From NCBI GenBank assembly GCA_036250195.1, contig JAVHZZ010000009.1:100152771-100216770 (forward strand): a stretch of 64,000 bases of DNA, given 5' to 3'. Positions 11,101 to 24,311 of the stretch are shown piece by piece. The notes below the pieces were generated by a model. It had not been told where the DNA came from. It did no database searches and worked only from the letters and a program-made list of their open reading frames with translations. Position numbers and translations under genes: made by a program. This stretch comes from Mixophyes australis. Lineage: Eukaryota > Chordata > Amphibia > Anura > Limnodynastidae. The stretch's first letter is position 1, and each line of letters starts with the position of its first letter.

Positions 11101-13603
11101 TTTTTTTTTTTCCGTTCCACTCAATCAGGCCTTATAGGTTTTCAGAAACATAAGGCTTCCAAATGTACATTTTTTTTTTGTATTTTTGAATTATTAATGG
11201 ATTACTGAGATTCGTAGTATAGTTTATGTCAAGGGTTGCAGTAATTGCACAATGAATAACGTGTTTAATATTATAATTTATCATTTGCATTCATTTACAA
11301 CATTATAATGGTAAAGTTAATATTAGTTACATTGAAAAACTTCAGAATGGTAAACAAACAAACTGTTGTTTTTTTTATTATTCTAACTTCTCTAGCAGGT
11401 TTTATGCATAGTTTGAAAATGTGCATATAACTACATTAAACTTTTGAAGTAAACATGTCCCTTGATATCTTTAATGTAGGATACTGCAGAAAATATAAAA
11501 CAAAACTTAAAGTAAGGAATCCCAATTCTGACATACCATGCTCATTACAGCCAAAGGATTTAGCACTTGCAAGAACCAGCTGGCACTGGGCTATTTCTAT
11601 TCCATTCGCATATGATAATTTACTATAAACTAAGCTCAGACTTAGGGGAATAAAGTCCCTTTATAATTAAGGGGCCGCATATAAATATTAATACATATTT
11701 CACAGCATCCCTCACCAAATTCTTTTAAATATTTGGAGCTGATATTATAATATTACTTTAAAATGTTAGAAATACGGCCTGTGAAACATTGATGCTAATA
11801 AGAACAAATAAGATTACATTAAGTAAAGGACATGTTCAACTTTATCGTAGGATTACTTTCATTTTGTTTGACATTCACTGTGTACAGTAATTAAACCAAC
11901 CTGATGCATTTTAATAATTCGCACAAATATGATGAGACTATTCCTTCTGTTTGTTCCTATAACAATGTTTAAGTAGTAACGTGCATCTACTATACAAAAA
12001 CAATTAAAATAACTTGTAATTTGTAATTATAAACTCCCTAGTATTGTGGTTGGTTATACAATTAAATATGCAGCACCACACCCCTGATACGTGTGTTTGT
12101 CCTCCGTTTGTCTGGTGACTAATGGTTTATACCCACTGGTATTTGTTTTGCATTAAAGAACGGGTAAAAACGCAAGTTAAATCACATGTCAAACACGCTT
12201 GCACGCGATTGTTGTTTGCATTTTTATTCATGTTCAAAGGTCATTGGTGATCACCAAGGTTTCCACAATGCATTCAATGAATGAGTATGGGGTAACTTGA
12301 AACAATGGTTACCATTTTCAGATACGTTTCCATGTATTTAACCAATAACTCAATGCACAAATTTGACACCACTAGAAACGAGACCTTAGGCATCCCCTAT
12401 GGAGCCATTACATTCCCTTACTAACAAATGGTAAAACATTTTCCTATCACAGATATCATCAGATCAGATATCATAATGACTCTTCTTGCAACTCTACAGT
12501 ACTGGACATTCACGAACACCCACATAGATGCCTAGCATTCATCATGGTGTAGTGCAGAGCTGTAGAAGCTGTCCAGGTGCTTTAACATAGCATAAGTGAG
12601 AGGCCAAAGTAATATCCTGGCTCTACCTGGTGCTACGTGCAGTAGGATATATAACTCCTTGGGCTGTAGGGCATGGTACAGTATGTTATTCCCTAGCCTA
12701 GAACTGGAAGCTCCAGCCAAGAATGTGATCCATGAGAAAAGCATAGCCAACTCTTTGACCGCCAGCATGGCTTTACATTGCACCAGAAGCCCATTAATCT
12801 ATATGTCTATATAGTTTCCTATTAAAACAATTTATATACTCTAGATAAATGCACAGACTTGACAAATGTAGACAGATAAGAAAATAAGAAGACGTATAAG
12901 AAAATATACTTACATCTTTTTCAAAGAATTCATAAGAATTTTCTCCTTATCTGTTTTAATCAACAGCATATGAGTTAACCATTTTGGCTCTATATATTTA
13001 TTCAAATGAAAAATGTTACAGCCAATATTATAATGCTGCAGCTGATCTTTACTTAATAATAGCTAATGTTGCAACAGAAAATATATAGACAAGAAGCAAA
13101 AACTGCACAAAAGACAATTTTATTTTTGTATTAACTAGTCTGAAACAGAGACAAATCAAAAAGATATCACATTTGTTAAAGATTCTATACACATCCAGCA
13201 TAAGATACATGCCACTAAAAAGCAAGAAAAACAAAACAAAACATGGACATGGTGTAGCTATTATTTTCTCATAGTAATACAAATAAAAAGGTTCAATAAT
13301 TCAACTTGGAGAGTTATTACAACACATTTTGTAGAACACTTTTTAATTACGATGTTTCCACGATGCATGATAGCAGGCTACAATAATGTGAATGACCACT
13401 GTAAGTGAATGAAACAAACATATTCAGCATCATAAAACAATCTAAATCTCATGTATATTGAACAAGCAGTCATTTTTCTGAGGCAAGGCAATATAATGCT
13501 TGTAATAAAAACACATTTATTCTGAAATACTTACAGCAAATGTATTCAAAACAATGTTTTCACAGCAAAACCAACATATACTTTTCTTTCTCCTATTTAT
13601 TAT
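8182..13603. other. Unassigned AT-rich DNA, 5.4 kb
   Basis: 8182-8460 may continue the DIRS-like element upstream. 10320-10560 is an A-rich purine tract whose complement gives a false hydrophobic reading frame. 10760-12500 is AT-rich and low in recognisable repeats. No gene supported. Confidence 0.5.
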
Positions 13604-13619
13604 TATATATATATATATA

Positions 13620-13882
13620 TATGTAACATAGTTGATGAGGTTGAAAAAAAGACACCAGTCCATCAAGTTCAATCTATTTTGGATCTCCTGCGATCCTGCA
13701 CTTATATTTGAAATTGATCCAAGGTAAGCAAACGCCAATCTGTTTCAATTGTGAAAATCCCCCCAGACTTAATATTGCAGTCCTATTTTTACCCTATATC
13801 CAGTACTATCCTTCATTTTAATTAACGGTCGTATCCCTGGATACACTTTTCCGCTAAAAATTTGTCTAACCCTTTCTTAAAC

Positions 13883-13886
<4 letters not shown>
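13620..13886. repeat. Interspersed repeat of the amphibian gttgaaaaa/gtccatcaagttc type, between (TA)n tracts
   Basis: Contains catagttgatgaggttg, then gacaccagtccatcaagttc and a Pro/aatcccccc-like part, which I recognise from memory as a widespread interspersed repeat in frog genomes. It lies exactly between two (TA)n tracts (13604-13622 and 13887-13936), as if it had entered a TA-rich target. Class not determined. Confidence 0.5.

Positions 13887-13936
<50 letters not shown>
13887..13936. repeat. (TA)n microsatellite
   Basis: Uninterrupted TA dinucleotides directly after the interspersed repeat; a shorter (TA)n tract is at 13604-13622. Confidence 0.97.
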
Positions 13937-13940
<4 letters not shown>

Positions 13941-16335
13941 GTACAGTACAACTGATTATCCAAGCAAAAGAGTGGAGGGTTTTATCAAATGGGATCTTTG
14001 TCACCTTTTGATAGGGTCATAATACTTTCTGCACTTTTGTTTTTTTCAACAGGTGTTTGTGTTTTTATTTACAGGTAGAGCACTATCATTTTAGACTAAA
14101 GGCGTAATCGAGCACATTGGTTGCCTCAACCACCATTGACACTGCCACTGTACCAAAGCCTCCTAACTTCCAGTAGGGCTGGAATGTGCCAAAGCCATAA
14201 ACTAATAGTGATTTAATTAAATATAGCAGAAAGAACAATAATACAAGATCTTTAAAACTGGAATACAGCAATATTAAAGATGTTTTCAAGCAGGTCTTTG
14301 AAGCAAGTGATGTTTATTTGCTCTCACTCTGGTTGGAGGTACCAGTGATCAGGTCAGATGAAACAAGAAGAACATCTTTGCAATACAAGCCACTGCCTTT
14401 TATACAATTTGGGCGCAGGCTATTTTTAGAATCAGGAAGCAATGTGTTTACACAAACATGGATTTACATGCATTGCAAAGCCAACAAAATTTACACTTAT
14501 CTATGAAATTCTAGAGAAGCTGTGATGTCCTGCATCACATGCTGTTTACAATGTTCAGAAAGGTTTGAACACTCTGACAAAAGGCCACACAGTAACGACC
14601 CCCTGCTGGACCATTGGCCAGAGCAGGCATTTCACACTACATCACAAAACTTAGTTAGCAATTCCTGCTATCAGACTCCCTCCCCATATGCCTAATTGGA
14701 GGTTTCTACTGGCAACCTTACAAACACCAAACAATGACACTTCCATACAAAACACATCCCAATACACAAAAGACCTCAACCCACAAAGGCTCATTGTATC
14801 AGATATATACATCAGAAATAAGGCATTTCCTTTAGAAAGGATAAAACAGAAAACAAATGTTCTACCTTGGTCTCAGAAATAACAATTTCCTATCTCAAGA
14901 TATACACAATTTCAAAAATAAGTGAATGTGCAATTACATAAATAAGCGCCCTGCGCTATTTCCTTTAAATAAATTTATACCAGAAGTTATTTATCAGTGA
15001 TCCATTCACACTATCCCATTATAAGTGCAGGTAATAAAAATGATCTCCAGATCTAGATTTTTTTTTGTTGGGGGGTGAATTTGGGCTTTGCCCGCTTTTT
15101 CACTAATGGAAGCCGTGGGCATCCAGCGGCAGCTCAATATGCAACACAATCAGAGCAGACGGACAGGGTATAACATGAGTATAATGAGTGAGCCTCCATT
15201 GGATGCCCACGGGGGGACAATTGCTCAATCAACTCCTCCTGGATCACCTCTGTCTCCGGGACCTTAGAGGTGGCAAAGAATTCAAGTTATTTAGTTGGTA
15301 AAAAAAAGGGTGTACATCTTTCCACTAACCAAAGAGTGTACCTTTAAATGTGTCCTCTCCTTTCCTTTAGCTCATTTAAATAATACCGTCCCACAAAAAA
15401 GAAATCTGGTTTCTGTACTTAACTGCAAAATTATGCAAGTGTGTCCCCAAAAACCTGCACTTAGAAGAGAATGCCCTCTTTCCACTGTGATAACTAATGC
15501 TACTACAGGGGCCCAGAAGGCTAGAGAGGCATCGCTTGCCCTCCCCCAAATGTTGCCATAGACCCTGAAGATGCAGGTGTTTGCCCTTGTCTCTGTCTGT
15601 CCAACTCCTACCATTGGGTGATGCAAGCTTTTGCATCCCGGAAAACACTGCTATCTATGGCCATAAAGCTATGCACTTCCTCATAAAAACTGACTGCTAT
15701 TGTGTAAAAGGTGGGTATTCCAAAACAGCATTTACTGTAAATCTTAATAATATTTCAGACTATATGGAGGAAATGTAACGGTGTCAGTGTTTTTGAAAAT
15801 GGTGCTGCTGTTTCTTTTGTAGAAAGATAAAACATTGCCATAAACAATAGTGTGGTAGAGACTATGGACAAAGCTCTGATGTGTGTGTTAACAAAGTGTG
15901 ACACCTTGATTTGCTGCCGTCTATTTCTGCTGGTTAAACTGAATCTGATTAAATTGCTCTATTTCTTTTCATTTTTTGGAGGTCACTAAGCTTTGTCTAT
16001 ACCATGTATAGTATAAACACTAGGTTCTCAGATGCATTAAAGAAATACTTCAGTGTATGAGTTATAACTTAAAGTAACATTACATTTATTGTAAATACTA
16101 AAGCATGTAAAAATAATTAGATGTATTTTAAAACATTTAAATTCATAATAAGTTGTTTGGTATAACATTTGCTTAGCTTAGTGGGTACTTAATATAACCA
16201 AAAACTTTAGGTGTTACTTGGTAAATATTTATCCTCCCAGGGGGCTATATTTTAAGACAAAGGTTGAGAGACCCTGGTATAAACAGTTAACAAGTTTTGT
16301 TACTTCCATCTGCCAATATATGTTCAGTTTATCCC
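13937..16335. other. Unassigned DNA
   Basis: 14310-14880 has the look of an old retroelement end but no domain. 15100-15210 has an imperfect inverted repeat (gtgggcatccag / ttggatgcccac). No coding signal. Confidence 0.5.
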
Positions 16336-17742
16336 TTATATTTTAACGTATTCCTTATTTATAAGGGAATGTCTAGAAATGGATGCAGAATTGGTCCCTG
16401 TTGTAGCAGAACTCTTCTCAGTTTCCAAATCCAAGGCTATCCCTGGAGCACTTTCTAAGCTATTGCAAACATTGGACGACCAGCTTTGATGTTCTGAATT
16501 GTTGCCATTGAACTTATATTTGTAAGTCTGCACATTCAGACAGGAATTGACCAACTTTTATTTTGCAATGACCTTTTTTCTGTATGGATCTGCTGAGATA
16601 ACCTGCTACGCTGTTTTGTTTCTTTGCCACAAAGTCTTCTGTCCTCATTTCCAGAATGTTTGCATGCAGCTGTCAAATGCTCTGTCATGTGAGTGGACCC
16701 AGCAGATGGTTCCTCATATTCTATTATGCCCATGGCACTCAGAGTGCTACTCCTAAATGAACTACTAGTTCTTGGAGATTCAGAAAGGCTGAATTAAGAA
16801 AAGAGTCCTGTAGATTTAAGGGAGAAAGAAAGTTTTGCTACTCCAATGAGAAACGAATGAACTTCACTGGTTCCATATGATCTTGAGAGGTAAGTGTCTA
16901 AAGCTCTGCATAATTTGAAATTCTGTCACCCAATGAACTCACTGGGGATTGAACTGGGAAAGAGTCATTGTGCAGAATGTGGCCCGAGCTATTGTTCATT
17001 ACTCCGGAAAAGACAGAGAAGTTGTCAAGAAGTATTGGCACCATGATTCATTGATAATCCCCAAAGAGAAACATGCTTTCAAAAGGAAATATGGACAAAC
17101 AATTCTTTGCAGCCAGATAAGTCTCCAAGTGACCATAAATGAAGTAACGCTTCTGGTAGAAAGGCCAAAATAGTATCTAGTTAAGCTTCACATAGGAAGT
17201 CAATTTTGTTTTTCATGACATGAATGCTTTTGAGTAGATGCTGTCTAATACTTTTCTCTTTGACATCTTTGTGCATGGTACCCCTCCATACTCTGAATGG
17301 CCTGGAGATCAAGGCCACAGCTAAGCCAGAACTGAGCAACGGTGCTTGAGGAAATCTGAGGAGATCTTTCAATGGTCCTCCATCCTCTAATGCAATAGTG
17401 GTCCTAGCTGAAAGTTTAACTTCAGCAGCATCAATATTTTTTACTGAACACTACATTGAAGCCCCTTAACCCTGAAAAGGATACAGGCAAACAAGACTCT
17501 AAAGCCAATGCATGGCATATACATTCTCCTTTGTGAAAAAATTGTTCTCTATTGCCTTTATTATTCTGGAAATTAATTCTGAAAACTGTTCTGGAGGATG
17601 CACAGAAAGTCCTATTCACATTAATCAGACAAAGCTGTGTCACATGCTCCAAGAACATGATGATGAGACTTGCTGCTTCTCTTTCCTTTAGCAGGCTCTG
17701 AAATACTGAGATGGAAGAATAAATCAAATATGTAGAAAGCAT
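16336..17742 (-). pseudogene. Possible decayed retropseudogene, unidentified
   Basis: Several minus-strand open stretches follow one another in changing frames (17742-17431, 17372-17181, 16733-16536, 16554-16336). Their amino-acid composition is ordinary for a soluble protein, without the low complexity or repeat translation seen elsewhere in the window. Segments such as SPRTSSSFRSSTLSAMGIIE and LLKEREAASLIIMFLEHVTQ look protein-like. I do not recognise the parent, no start or poly(A) tract is clear, and several stops interrupt it. It may be chance. Confidence 0.22.
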
Positions 17743-19823
17743 CCCTAAGGGCCTTAGCTGGAATGGGTGCTCTTTAGCTTTTTGGGGGTGGGGGGTTCAG
17801 GCTCCATAACAGCAGAATAGTCCACAGAGAGTTTTGCTGAAGCGTGCAGGGAATAAGCAGTACTGAGGTATTCCCATGCTGTTTTAGGACTCAGGCCAGC
17901 CTATGACCTCTGAACCAGAAGTAATTTCACACCTATGAACTCAGAAACAGAAGTGACGTCACCCACCTGAGATGAATGTCCAGAAGCTAGTCCCATGTTT
18001 GCTGTGCCATTGTAGCAATTAGTGTTCCCAAGGGATCCACCCTTGCCCCTAATTGCATTCCCAAAGGGTCATCACAGAGACCCAATGGAACCACTGGAAA
18101 AAGGGCAAGCCCTCAATAGAGAAATAAACATAAAAAACTTGCACTATGCTCTATACTTAAACACTGCTTACACAGCTAAGAGACTAGAAAAAGACACCAG
18201 GGAAAGGAGGAGTCACACTATAAACTTTCCCAGGGAGTTTCTCTTCCCTGTCTCTACTCTGACTAGGGAGTTAACTCATTCATTATGGGGCCATGGAGTT
18301 CATAAGGAAATACTTTTTTGCATAGACTTGATAACATGATTGATTTAAATTCAGCATTTACTCTATGGAAAATCCAGCCCAATTAAAAATTTACAACTTT
18401 ACATGCCTAATGAGAAAATGTCTGCAATCTGAGACTTCAACAACAGTTCATATCATGGAAAGAGTGATTGTTGACCATTACAACAGAGCTTTTCCAGGCA
18501 AAGTACGATATCATATCAATTTTAGACTTTTACATGTGTCTGTGTCTCTCAAATCCTCTGCGAACAGCTTGAGTAATGGACATGTCCCCCACAAAAAAAT
18601 GCTAAGTCAAGACCAAAAACAGCACCTTATACAAGGTTTGACAGAGTTATAAATAGATATTAGTGCTCATCCCCATGTTTTGGTTTTGTATTTCAGCATA
18701 AAAAAGTTAAACTTTGATGAAAAATAGTAAAAATAAAATTAAAAGCAAATCAAGCCATGTGAGCTATTTATTGTTCCTACATTAGAAGAGCTAAAATTTA
18801 CACTCAATTATATGTTTAATGACATCACAATTAGAAACATGAAGTTTGATTTATGAGATGGAACAAATCCAGCTGCTAGGTTAAAATTTTCCCCTAGAAA
18901 AAAAAACATTTTGTGTTGCAAGGGGGGGAATGTAAAATTCACAACCTGATTTAGGCCTGTAAATGGTGTGGCTTAGTCTAACATAAAATACAATGAAAAA
19001 ATAAGCTAGTCAGTAGGTGTGCAGCATGCAGTATTTGCATGCAAAAATCTAGCATTTGAACCACTTGCAGTGAGAAATGATTTAGCCGGCTGCATATTCT
19101 GTACCCAGGCAAAATATGCACCTATCTCTGAATGAGCCCTATAGTGAATTGTCAATGGTTACATCGAGCTGACTGACTGAAAATGCATGCATAGACTCAG
19201 TGTTTTTTCCCTCTGGCCAATTTACCATTCCAAATAACCAGCCTCAAGACAGTGTATGTTTTTCTGTTAGTAAAAGTTGGCATGGGATGCCTAGATGGAG
19301 AGGAAGAGTTGCCCCGTGGGTGGGTAGCAGGATGTACAACAACCAATACCAGTAACGGGACCCTCCTATTAAATAGACTGAGCCATGCAACAGCAGAAAA
19401 GTAAGGGGAGGGCTGAAATTTTTTTTTCCTGGGGGCAAGACTTAAGGGATTTCGAACATCAAGATGTTTATCTATACAGTAACATCAGAGGAGATGGCAG
19501 CACACCCACATACAATTCTTAAATGTAGGATATTTGAAAAACCCTGCCTAAAGAGGCACTCCAGAATTATTTTTTTAAATCAATTGTAATGCTTGATGTA
19601 AATAATTGTAACTGTTGAACTAATAATTAACATAGTGTTCCTTTTTAATAAAACTAAAGCACCTTTCTTTTATGTTTCACATGTTATATAGTTGTCCACT
19701 CCATAAATGATAAAATTATTAATGCAATTGAAAATAGTTGTGTGAGATTGATCAGTGCATTTAAACCTGCAAAACACAAAATTGCACATTTTGCTCTTTT
19801 GCATTGCAATTGTTTCACATGAA
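17743..19823. other. Unassigned DNA
   Basis: No feature recognised. Open frames at 18022-18339 and 18365-18652 lack family similarity or coding context. Confidence 0.5.
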
Positions 19824-20790
19824 GGGCATGATTTATCAAGGGACTAAAACGGCGATCATAACGCAAAATTACTCTGCACATACACCACAAAGAGCAGCAA
19901 TGATCAATTCATCAATTCATTTGAGCGCAAAGGACACATACTACAGCCTACGATTTAAGGGAGGGACTGGGACGTGGAACTGGTGTTTGCCAATAATGTA
20001 GTCAGTGTGCAGTAAGGGCGTGCCGTATGTCTTGCTCCAGCTACAGGTCTAATCTAAGTGCCGCTTACTAATGATGACTGCTGTGTATGCATGCTATAGT
20101 AGTTGCATGTAATCAGTAGCAACTGTACAAATTTATTTTATATAGTAAACATTCATAACATCATAATAATATTTCATAGCAATTTCAATTTCAAGGGATT
20201 TTCTTTAAGTTTATAGGGCCTGATTCATTAAGGAAAGTAAGGCAAAAAAAATAGTAAGTTTTCTCCTGGACAAAACCATGTTACAATGCAAGGGGTGCAA
20301 ATTAGTTTATTATTTTGCAAATAAGTTAAATACTGTTTTGTCATCTAGCACACAAATATTTGATATCTTTATTTGTACACTGAAACGTAAAATTGATCCA
20401 GGATATGCCTTACCTCAACTAAAAATCTGCCATCACATTTTAAAATTAAATCCTCCTCCAATGCAACATGGTTTTGTCAAGGTCTAAAGTTACATTTTTT
20501 TTTTTTTGCTTTGCTCTCCTTAATGAATCAGGTCCATAATGTTTTGTCATTAATGCCTACATTATTACATGTAACATTAATTGTTCTTTTTTTCTGTGCA
20601 TTCTATTGAGAATTTATATTCCACATAGGTATTGGACATATCCTGCAGTCTCCAGTGTAGTAGAGCAGACCTACACCTGTATTCATCAGCGCACGCATCT
20701 TCAGATCCATTCCTGGTTGAATTCTGGCGTATGCATACCTGAATTACATGCGTTTTAAAACGAACACAGATTGCCTTGGTGAATCTGCCC
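19824..20790 (+). mobile_element. Family A MITE, copy 2, interrupted by a family B MITE
   Basis: Starts gggcatgatttatcaagg, ends ccttggtgaatctgccc, both diverged versions of the family A ends. Its two halves align with copy 1 at 3448-4023; between them, at 20216-20535, sits a complete family B element. Without it the copy is about 645 bp. Confidence 0.75.
20216..20535 (+). mobile_element. Family B MITE, copy 2, nested
   Basis: 320 bp, ends gggcctgattcattaagg and ccttaatgaatcaggtcc, with a 3-bp ATA on each side (20213-20215, 20536-20538), as in PIF/Harbinger insertions. Orientation is opposite to copy 1 at 1297-1806 when interiors are compared. Confidence 0.8.
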
Positions 20791-22050
20791 CGAAGTGTAT
20801 ACTTGTCTTTGTATAGTATAGTATACCCTTGCTATTTGTCCACTGCTTTTTTACTTTACTTATGAAAAAAATAAAAAATGTGCTTGAGGAATGTTAGATG
20901 AAAATCTGAAATATGTTATGTGTATTGCCTGGCTCTGCTATTGACAGGCAATATTGTTTTGAAAATATTATATTGCACTAACTCGCTGTGTTCTTGCATT
21001 GCTGTTTTTTCTTCTAGTACTAAGCACTAGGCATAAATCAATATCATCAATCATCAGTTCACATCAATTGATCAATATCCTTTGATGATAATGAAAGTTA
21101 TTTGCTGAATCAGAGCTCCCCTCTCTCCCCTTTCAAGTTCATCTCTAGCTATAAGGTACAGGACATAGTTACTTTAAAAATGTTATACTTTCTAGATGAT
21201 TTGCTACAGTTGCACATTGCTAAGACATACGGTCCTGTCTGTCTATTTTTTTTGCTTTGGTTGGGCACAATTTGACAAGTTTTACCACTACAGAGTTTAA
21301 TATTTATGCGTAATGCATGATGTAGTCTCGTCATGCTTTAGCTGTGTTTATGAAGGGCCTAAATCAGGTTGTGAAGTCTTTCTATATGTACTTTTTAATT
21401 TTAACTGTCTTTTTAAAAAGAGTTCTAAATTTTGTTTTTTTTCTACTTGTGTTAGACCTTATTCAGTGAGCAGAGAGATTGACAGATCACCTCTGTGGAC
21501 CTAATAGCTTGCTTATAAGCCGTTTCTAGATCTGGATAATAATGCATCTAATTATTTTAGTGGAAAGAATGATCCATCTCCTATACTGTGATTAGGACCG
21601 CACCTCACATGGTTGCATCACCAGTTAACCTGTATTCTCCTGCCACTGAATCCAAAAAAGTTTCATACATTGCATGAACTTTGAACTCAGAGAGCTACAG
21701 ATCGGAGGTGCAGGAACCATATAATTGGTTCCATTACATCACAGGTCCAATAATGGAAGTATGAATATGTCAATAGAAGAAGATGTAAAAATAGAGGCAC
21801 AAAAGCTACAAAGCTACAGTCCCTCTGTAAATTTTCTTAGGCCAGTTGGTATGTGGCCAACCTGGCCACATACGCTATTGTCCCAATATAGTAGAAAAGC
21901 CCGAACAAGAGCAATGTCCCTTAATAATCCAAACAATACAGATCAGATCATTATTTGGCATGCTGGCAAATGTGACTGAAAATGGATTACCACTGGCTTT
22001 TGTGCACGGCCATCTCCACTAACTCATCACAGAGTAAGACAGAAGTGATT
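20791..22050. other. Unassigned DNA
   Basis: A short palindrome tatgtggccaacctggccacata at about 21849 is the only notable structure (quoted here as arms tatgtggcca and tggccacata). No gene. Confidence 0.5.
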
Positions 22051-22106
22051 GCTGAATTTGCACTCAGAACTCCAAATCTCGGTTCTGTCGGAACAGATCA
22101 TCTCTA

Positions 22107-22174
<68 letters not shown>

Positions 22175-22245
22175 ATACATATATATATTAGAGATGAGCT
22201 GTTCCAACAGAACCGCGATTTGGGATTCTGAGCGCACTGAAGTAA
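22051..22245. repeat. Inverted arms around a (TA)n core
   Basis: The left arm (22051-22108) and right arm (22187-22245) are imperfect inverted copies that both begin at the core with attagagatga. The core is about 78 bp of TA repeats. The same attagagatg end is used by the composite element starting at 22411. Confidence 0.85.
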
Positions 22246-22310
22246 GCTACCAACTGAAACAAGTCCATTAGAAAAATTAAACAACACATACAAATTAGTG
22301 TATACAGATA

Positions 22311-22416
<106 letters not shown>

Positions 22417-23114
22417 GATGTGCGGGCTCGATTTCCTTAAAACCGAGCCCACCCGAACTTTGCGCCTATTCGGAATCCAAAACGAGGCAAAATGTCATCG
22501 TGACGCTGTTGGATCTCGGATCTCGCGAGTTTTGGAATCAATAAATACCCGCCTCCATGGCGATCTAGCGCCATTTGAGAGAGGGACAGAGAAGGGTTAG
22601 GTCAGAGATATAGCAGGCAAAGAGACAGAATAGAAATTGGAGGGTGGTAGCAGTGTTAGAGAAAGTTCCATTGCTGAAATCCTAATATAGTAAATATACC
22701 AGTCATTGCACTGTATTTTTCTGAATTTTTACTACAAAGTGTAGGGTCTGATATACACCCTTATAAAAGAGCAGAATTTCTCATTGCTGAAATCCTAATA
22801 TACCAGTCATTGCACTCTTTTTTTCTGAATTTGCACTACTAAGTGTAGGGTCTAATATACAGTTATACACCCAAATAGAAGAGCTGCGTTGGTAATTTTG
22901 TCATTGCTGAAATAGTAATCTACAAGTCCTTGCAGGCTTTTTTTCTTAGTTTGCACTAATAAGTGTAGGGTCTAATATACACCCAAAGACGAGTGCTCCA
23001 TTGCTATGAGTCATTGATGAATAGGAAAATAATCAGGCTTGTCTTCTGAATTTGCAGGCAAATTCAACAGTGTTATATTGAATAAACAGACACATAGGGG
23101 GAGAAGGAGAAAAG

Positions 23115-23650
23115 GGAGACAGAAAATTAATCATCTTCCTCTTTCTCAGGACTGTCAATGGTGTTATAGTCTCTTAATAGGCTGTGGATCAGCCTGCGAC
23201 AGTCCTGGATGGTCATTTTCTCCCTTTTCAAGATGAGGGGATTCCTGGCCAGCCAAATAGCGTCCTTAAAGCAGTTCATTAGGCTCCAGGCCTCCTGGAT
23301 TGCCCCAATGATGTGGGTCCCAGGAAAAAATCCATAAAACACAGAATGGTATGAAAGACAAGTTCTGGGCACACTGTCCTTATGTTCATGTTCCAAGGCA
23401 TCCAACAGTGCCTGTGCAGTGGGGCAGTCCCAAAAAATATGCTGTGCTGTTTCCCTTCTGGTGATGCAGAAGGGGTAGTGGACATATCGACACATGTTCC
23501 GGGAGTGCATAAATGTCCTGAGAGACAGACATCCCTGGATAGCCATCCATGCAATATCTTTGTGTCTATTAGTCAGCCTTTTAGTGGCCACATTCTCCCA
23601 CACGTGTTTTATTGTGTTTGTAATCTGCACTTTACATGAAAGGTACCTAA
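23115..23650 (-). pseudogene. LINE ORF2 C-terminal fragment (zinc-binding RT tail)
   Basis: A 167-codon open stretch (23630 to 23127) resembles the end of non-LTR retrotransposon ORF2 proteins of the L1/Tx1 type. It has a segment like TNRHKDIAWMAIQG, then a Cys/His cluster (Cys47, Cys54, ETAQHIFWDCP) typical of the zf-RVT zinc-binding region that follows the reverse transcriptase, then a basic, acidic-ending tail. The polymerase and endonuclease are absent. The first Met is not a true start; the fragment continues upstream to about 23650, where the 18S-like sequence approaches. It is a dead 5'-truncated piece. Confidence 0.7.
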
Positions 23651-23754
23651 CTAGATTATAATTTTGTGGGAATTGGGGCTGATTCGAAGCTCACTCATGG
23701 ACTGGCTTTTTGCTGGGAATTACAATAGCTCTTTTTAGTGCATTGTTTGGCACC

Positions 23755-23910
23755 CTGGATTGGTGTGTGTCTGATAAAAGCATGCATCCCGGCGAGGTCA
23801 GTGCTCGTTGCCATGTATTAGCTGTAGAATTACCTCACTTATCCAAGAAACAGGTAGAGCGATCAAATGAACCATAACTGGTTTCATGATCCAAGGACAA
23901 TTCCATCTTG
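23755..23910 (-). pseudogene. 18S rRNA-like fragment (near the 5' end of 18S), degenerate
   Basis: Read on the minus strand, this stretch follows the conserved 5' region of eukaryotic 18S rRNA: cagttatggttc, then a diverged tggatcgctc-like part, cttggataa, gtaattct, agctaatacatg, a gggatgc and tttatcaga motif, then accaatcc. Several substitutions and small indels show it is a fossil, not a working gene. On the same strand it lies upstream of the LINE ORF2 fragment. Confidence 0.75.
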
Positions 23911-24311
23911 CACCACTTTTCTTTTCTGTCACTGCTGTGTGCCTATGTGTCCTAGGTGTAATAGGAACTATCGTGTGTTTGAGTCATTGCTCTGTCGCTT
24001 ACATTCCAGCCAGGTTGCTGCAGTATTGGTCCAAATGTGTATGAAAATAAAATGTGACCTGTGTGGTGGTCAAAACTGACTGCAAATTACTTGAAATTAG
24101 TGTTACTGAGGTTAATAATAATGTAGGATCAAAGAAACAGCAAAATTATGTGATTTTAGCATATTTTAGCAATTTTTTTAAAAAAAAATACAGATTGAAA
24201 ACCAAAACTAAAACCAAAACACACAAGGACGGTTTTGGCAAAACCAAAACCCGAAGGTAATCCAGATCCAAAACCAAAACCAAAACACGGGGGTCAGTGA
24301 ACATCTCTAAT

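Noticed and set aside
18022..18652. Two plus-strand open frames of about 100 codons
   Set aside because: No family similarity, repeat-like surroundings, and lengths expected by chance.
23755..23910. Functional 18S rRNA gene
   Set aside because: Only about 150 bp with many changes; no flanking rDNA.
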